A stretch of DNA of 16,243 nucleotides, from assembly GCA_016280695.1 (NCBI GenBank), contig JAEEHG010000257.1:1-16243 (forward strand), given 5' to 3'. The position numbers were made by a program, and so were the translations under genes. The DNA comes from Solobacterium sp. (lineage in GTDB: Bacteria; Bacillota_I; Bacilli_A; Erysipelotrichales; Erysipelotrichaceae). Positions within the stretch are counted from its first letter, which is position 1, and every line of letters starts with the position of its first letter. Shown here piece by piece: positions 13,135 through 16,243 of the stretch. A model generated the notes under the pieces. That model was not told the origin of the DNA and searched no databases. It worked only from the letters and a program-made list of their open reading frames with translations.

Positions 13135-15603
13135 CTACCCTTTCAGGCGTCCCATGGATGCCGGGTCCGATACAATTTTCCGGATATCCTCTGCCATCTG
13201 TTCCGGATCTTCCAGCAGGGTGACGTAACCGCGCAGGGAAGCTGCCTTGATCCGCAGCGGGGCACAGCCCGGGTTGACATAGATGCGGCCCCTGCCCTTG
13301 CTGTTGCGCGCTTCCTGCATCAGATTGGCCCCGGCCGAGTTGCCGTCAAGGGCTGCCAGCACAAACGGCCGGCGCTCGAAAATCTCATAATTGAAACTCT
13401 TGTACAGGCCCATCGGCGAGGCTTCGATGGCAATCCGGACCTCCACCCCGGCCTGCTTCAGCCGCCGGACTTCCTCCGGCCGCAGTTCTGCCGGGACAAC
13501 CGCAAAGATCCGGAAACCCCTGTCATTGTGCTCCAGCAGGTATTTTTCATATCCGCTCAGCGTATGCCCGATGATGAAGAACACTTCCTCCGGATCCAGC
13601 CGCAGCAGGGCATCCACTGCCGCTTTCCCGGCTTTGCTCATGCGGGTGTGCCGGCCCCGGTTGTTGAAGCTGCCCCCGGCCACGATCACCGGGAACCGGT
13701 TCCAGGGCATTTCGTGCACCTGCCCGGCCAGTTCCTTCGCCGCCTTGAGATTTGTGCCCGCGCCGGCCGGATGGTCCCTGTTTTCATTTACCGCCGGATC
13801 CGCTGCCAGGATTTCTTCCAGGGTCATTGTCCCCGACAGTCCGGCAAAAATTTCCTGCTTGCGGGCAAACGCCTGCCGGCTTTCCGCCAGGATTTCCGCC
13901 TCGGTCTGCCGCATTTTCTGCAGATCCTCCCGGCTCAGGGCCAGCAGTTTTTCCAGGGCGAGCTGCTCGTCCATGCTTGCCGTCCCGTACAGCGCGCCGC
14001 CGTCGGTCCCCTGTACGCAGCGGATCCCCGCCCGCAGATACTGCTTCAGCGGATGACTCTTCAGGTTGTTCAGGTTATTGAGCCGGACATTGGAAGTGAT
14101 CTGGAATTCGAGAACTGCGCCGCCTTCCTTCAGGTCACTGATCAGCTGCCGGCCCTTCGCGCTGCGCAGCGCTGCTGTATACAGACCATGGCCGATACGC
14201 ACCTTCGGCATCGGCTGTCCGGGGGCCAGGGCTTCCCTGACACAGCGGATACTGTCAGCCACATTGTCCTTCATGCTGTCGTTTTCCCCGGCATGGATGC
14301 GGATGACAAACGTATTGTCATCTGCCGCGATTTTTACCAGTTCCCGGATGACCGGCCGCAGTTCAAGGATACTGTTGATCTCTTCCCCGACAATATCCGC
14401 GCCGGCCACATACGGATCCTTCGCGATGCCCCGCAGCACCCGGATATTCTCTTCCAGGTAGTCGGCCGCGGTCACATTGTCCCGGACGATGGTCAGCGGG
14501 ATTCTGCGGATCGCCGCCAGGAACCTGAGCAGGACTCCTGTTTCCTGTTCGATCTTCGGCATGACGGCATGGACCTGCCGGAGCATTTCCACTGCCTGGT
14601 GCCGTTTCACCAGGGTCGTATCGCTGATCTCGGCATAGTCGATGCCCTGGCGCCGGTAACCCCGGGCCGTCCAGAGCAGCTTGTCCTGAAACAGCGTATT
14701 GCCCGCGTAGATGCCGGCATGATCCGCCTGCATCTGCTGAACGGCCGCGGCGATGTCACGGTCGGGAATCTGCGTGATGTCCCGCAGTTCCACCGGCTGT
14801 TCGTGGGGCTGCCCTTTAGTGAAGACATACCGGTACAGATAGACTTTTTCAAGATTCGTAAAGACAGCCTGACCGTCCTTCAGGATGGCCAGCGACGTCC
14901 TGATCCGCGGGATGTTGTATGCCGCCTTGTCAGGGTTCTGCAGGATCAGTGCCGCAAAATTGATCCAGGTGTGATCATCGATCTTCCGCTCCAGATATTT
15001 GCCGCTCAGCCCGCTGTCCGCAAACTGCGCTGCTGTCCGCTCCCGCTGCCGGTCCAGTTCTTCCGCCTGGGCCGCACCCAGCCGCAGGCCCAGCTTGCGC
15101 ACATAGTACAGGGGATAGCGGATCTGGTGATAAATCCCCAGCGCAATCAGGATATCCGGCCGCAGATTGGCGTTCATGTGCGTATGCAGGTCTGTGCGGA
15201 ACTTGTATTCCCGGGGTATATAGCTCTTGATGATGGTTCGCTGGATATCGAGCCGGTAATCCTTGGTCTGACTCATCAGGGTCTTGGATATGGCCGGGAT
15301 TGAGGCTTTCATCTCGATTGTCCCGTCCGGAAAGATGTTGGCAGTCTTTGTGCCGCCGAGCCGGAAGATATAGATTTCCCGGTTCTGCGCGTCAATGTAG
15401 CACGGCACCTTCCCGCGGATGACCTTCAGCCCGTTTTCATCTTCACTTAACGGCAGGCCGCACAATCCGGCCAGGTTGGTGATCAGGTTGCCGGTATGGT
15501 GGTTCGGGGTCCTCAGGGTATAGGAAAGTTCGCCCTGATCCATGTCCAGGTCAACGATGATGTCTTTTTCCTCATCCAGATAAAACTGTCCGAAATATGT
15601 CAT
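13135..15603 (-). CDS. Large adenosine-deaminase-like multidomain protein with C-terminal Rossmann-like domain
   Basis: 822 residues, more than twice the length of ordinary adenosine deaminase. The deaminase core shows TDLHTHMNA (His140, His142), a strand DYAEISDTT (about 322-330), RIHAGEN (His437, catalytic Glu440), RIGHGLY (His472), LEFQITSN (in place of the usual LExCPTSN) and VQGTDGGALYGT (Asp534). These give the zinc ligands and both catalytic residues. The second Asp of the usual TDDP motif is Gly here. Roughly 130-150 residues are inserted between the HxH motif and the next core strand. Residues 1-130 are an unassigned domain. Residues about 635-795 read as an alpha/beta Rossmann-like domain: FPVIVAGGSFNNRGRH, EEVFFIIGHTLSGYEKYLLE, RIFAVVPAEL, and a later FVLAALDGNSAGANL; this could be SLOG- or TIR-like. 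The start at 15603 has AGGAGG 6 bases upstream. Expected chemistry is deamination of an adenine nucleoside or nucleotide; the biological role is unknown. Confidence 0.75.
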   Translation of the reverse strand: MTYFGQFYLDEEKDIIVDLDMDQGELSYTLRTPNHHTGNLITNLAGLCGLPLSEDENGLKVIRGKVPCYIDAQNREIYIFRLGGTKTANIFPDGTIEMKASIPAISKTLMSQTKDYRLDIQRTIIKSYIPREYKFRTDLHTHMNANLRPDILIALGIYHQIRYPLYYVRKLGLRLGAAQAEELDRQRERTAAQFADSGLSGKYLERKIDDHTWINFAALILQNPDKAAYNIPRIRTSLAILKDGQAVFTNLEKVYLYRYVFTKGQPHEQPVELRDITQIPDRDIAAAVQQMQADHAGIYAGNTLFQDKLLWTARGYRRQGIDYAEISDTTLVKRHQAVEMLRQVHAVMPKIEQETGVLLRFLAAIRRIPLTIVRDNVTAADYLEENIRVLRGIAKDPYVAGADIVGEEINSILELRPVIRELVKIAADDNTFVIRIHAGENDSMKDNVADSIRCVREALAPGQPMPKVRIGHGLYTAALRSAKGRQLISDLKEGGAVLEFQITSNVRLNNLNNLKSHPLKQYLRAGIRCVQGTDGGALYGTASMDEQLALEKLLALSREDLQKMRQTEAEILAESRQAFARKQEIFAGLSGTMTLEEILAADPAVNENRDHPAGAGTNLKAAKELAGQVHEMPWNRFPVIVAGGSFNNRGRHTRMSKAGKAAVDALLRLDPEEVFFIIGHTLSGYEKYLLEHNDRGFRIFAVVPAELRPEEVRRLKQAGVEVRIAIEASPMGLYKSFNYEIFERRPFVLAALDGNSAGANLMQEARNSKGRGRIYVNPGCAPLRIKAASLRGYVTLLEDPEQMAEDIRKIVSDPASMGRLKG

Positions 15604-15626
15604 ATACCGCCTCCTGATTAACGGAG

Positions 15627-15656
15627 AGGATAGCACAGGATATCCGGCCGGTTCAA
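15627..15656 (-). promoter_or_regulatory. Promoter of the deaminase-like gene
   Basis: On the reverse strand: TTGAAC (15651-15656), 18-base spacer, then TATCCT (15627-15632) preceded by TGC as an extended -10. It lies about 24 bases before the start codon. Confidence 0.6.
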
Positions 15657-15688
15657 GCCGCAGCAGCCCGCTTTTGTAAAATATGTTT

Positions 15689-15697
15689 TGTTATAAT
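15689..15697 (+). promoter_or_regulatory. Extended -10 promoter of the aldo/keto reductase gene
   Basis: TGTTATAAT is a perfect extended -10 element; a second TATAAT follows at 15701-15706. The -35 region is weak. The start codon is about 34 bases downstream. Confidence 0.6.
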
Positions 15698-15730
15698 AAA
15701 TATAATCAGTAAAAAAACGGAGGTGGAACA

Positions 15731-16243
15731 ATGATTTACAGAGATTTCAAGGATCTGAAGCTTTCCATGCTGGGGTTCGGCACTATGCGTCTGCCCCTGA
15801 AGGAAGACCAGTCCATCGATGAAGATCTGGTGGCGGAGATGACAGACTATGCCCTGAGCCACGGGATCAACTATATCGATACGGCCTGGCCGTACATGAA
15901 CAACCGTTCGGAAGCCGTCATGGGCCGGGTGCTGCAGAAGTATCCGCGGGACAGCTACTATCTGGCCACGAAGTATCCCGGACACATGATCGCCGAAACC
16001 TATGATCCGGCTGATATCTTCGAACGCCAGCTGAAGAAGTGTCAGACAGACTACTTTGATTTCTACCTGCTCCACAATGTCTATGAAAACTCCATCCAGG
16101 TCTATAAGGATCCGCGCTGGGGCATCATTGATTATTTCATCGAACAGAAGAAACAGGGCCGCATCAGGCACCTGGGCTTCTCCTGCCACGGGGATGTCCC
16201 GCTGCTGAAGCAGTTCCTGGATGAATACGGGGACGCGATGGAA
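15731..16243 (+). CDS. Aldo/keto reductase, C-terminus cut by window edge
   Basis: 171 residues visible of a family that is usually 300-380 residues long. These are NADPH-dependent (beta/alpha)8-barrel oxidoreductases acting on aldehydes and ketones in the cytoplasm. The N-terminus LKLSMLGFGTMRLPL is typical. The catalytic tetrad is in place: Asp50 in INYIDTAWPY, Tyr55, Lys81 in ATKYPGH, and His115 in DFYLLHNV. The segment GRIRHLGFSCHGD (143-155) continues the barrel. The style, with IDTAWPYMNNRSE and LLHNVYENS, is that of predicted oxidoreductases which often carry a C-terminal ferredoxin-like 4Fe-4S domain, but that part would lie beyond the window. GGAGGTGG precedes the start. It is divergent from the deaminase-like gene, with no evidence of a functional link. 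Confidence 0.9.
   Translation, partial: MIYRDFKDLKLSMLGFGTMRLPLKEDQSIDEDLVAEMTDYALSHGINYIDTAWPYMNNRSEAVMGRVLQKYPRDSYYLATKYPGHMIAETYDPADIFERQLKKCQTDYFDFYLLHNVYENSIQVYKDPRWGIIDYFIEQKKQGRIRHLGFSCHGDVPLLKQFLDEYGDAME

Noticed and set aside
13117..15303. 728-codon open frame on the forward strand opposite the deaminase-like gene
   Set aside because: Its translation is low-complexity in character, rich in Arg, Pro, Gln and His with no motifs, and it mirrors the codon bias of the GC-rich reverse-strand gene, which carries clear catalytic motifs and a ribosome site.
12515..15603. RADAR defence system (RdrA-RdrB)
   Set aside because: The large deaminase recalls RdrB, but no RdrA-type ATPase is present in the window, and the partner is a small membrane protein. 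Identity with RADAR cannot be claimed.
15653..16189. 178-codon open frame on the reverse strand opposite the aldo/keto reductase
   Set aside because: The forward frame has the catalytic tetrad, a promoter and a ribosome site; the reverse frame has none of these.

Overview
The window looks like chromosome from a fairly GC-rich member of the Bacillota (Firmicutes), possibly an Erysipelotrichia-like gut bacterium. The phylum call rests on an RNase M5 gene (rnmV) beside rsmA, strong AGGAGG-type ribosome binding sites, ATGA-type gene overlaps, extended -10 promoters and intrinsic terminators. The class is a guess from MnmE style and general feel. I see no tRNA, rRNA, CRISPR array, insertion sequence or phage gene.

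Layout from left to right. (1) 1-1080 (-): a major facilitator superfamily transporter cut by the left edge. (2) 1143-1888 (-): a two-gene operon of an ABM-type monooxygenase and a manganese-type cupin that overlap by 4 bases. (3) 2020-2946 (-): a monoglyceride-lipase-like alpha/beta hydrolase. (4) 3033-7355 (-): a tight housekeeping operon mnmE-tatD-rnmV-rsmA-ispE, covering tRNA wobble modification, a TatD nuclease, 5S rRNA maturation, 16S rRNA dimethylation and isoprenoid synthesis; three of its four junctions overlap. (5) 7469-7960 (-): a TetR-family regulator preceded by a palindrome-rich gap. (6) 8236-9510 (-): an M20 metallopeptidase. (7) 9603-11430 (-): an ESS-family glutamate-type symporter followed by an RraA/HMG-aldolase-like enzyme, ending in a strong terminator. 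(8) 11552-12490 (+): a divergent LysR-type regulator. The shared promoter region holds two inverted repeats placed like the recognition and activation sites of this family. (9) 12515-15603 (-): a probable two-gene unit of a large, unusual adenosine-deaminase-like multidomain protein and a small two-helix membrane protein, sharing one terminator. (10) 15731 onward (+): an aldo/keto reductase cut by the right edge.

How they may work together: the LysR-symporter-aldolase set (perhaps with the M20 peptidase) reads as a regulated uptake and breakdown module for a dicarboxylic or amino-acid-like substrate that I cannot name. The cupin/monooxygenase pair reads as a small oxidative or detoxification module. 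The most unusual item is the deaminase-like protein: it keeps the zinc and catalytic motifs of adenosine deaminase, replaces one conserved substrate-contacting Asp by Gly, carries a large insertion, has an unrecognised N-terminal domain and ends in a Rossmann-like domain, and its neighbour is a membrane protein. That combination resembles the architecture of nucleotide-signalling or defence proteins, but nothing in the window proves such a role.
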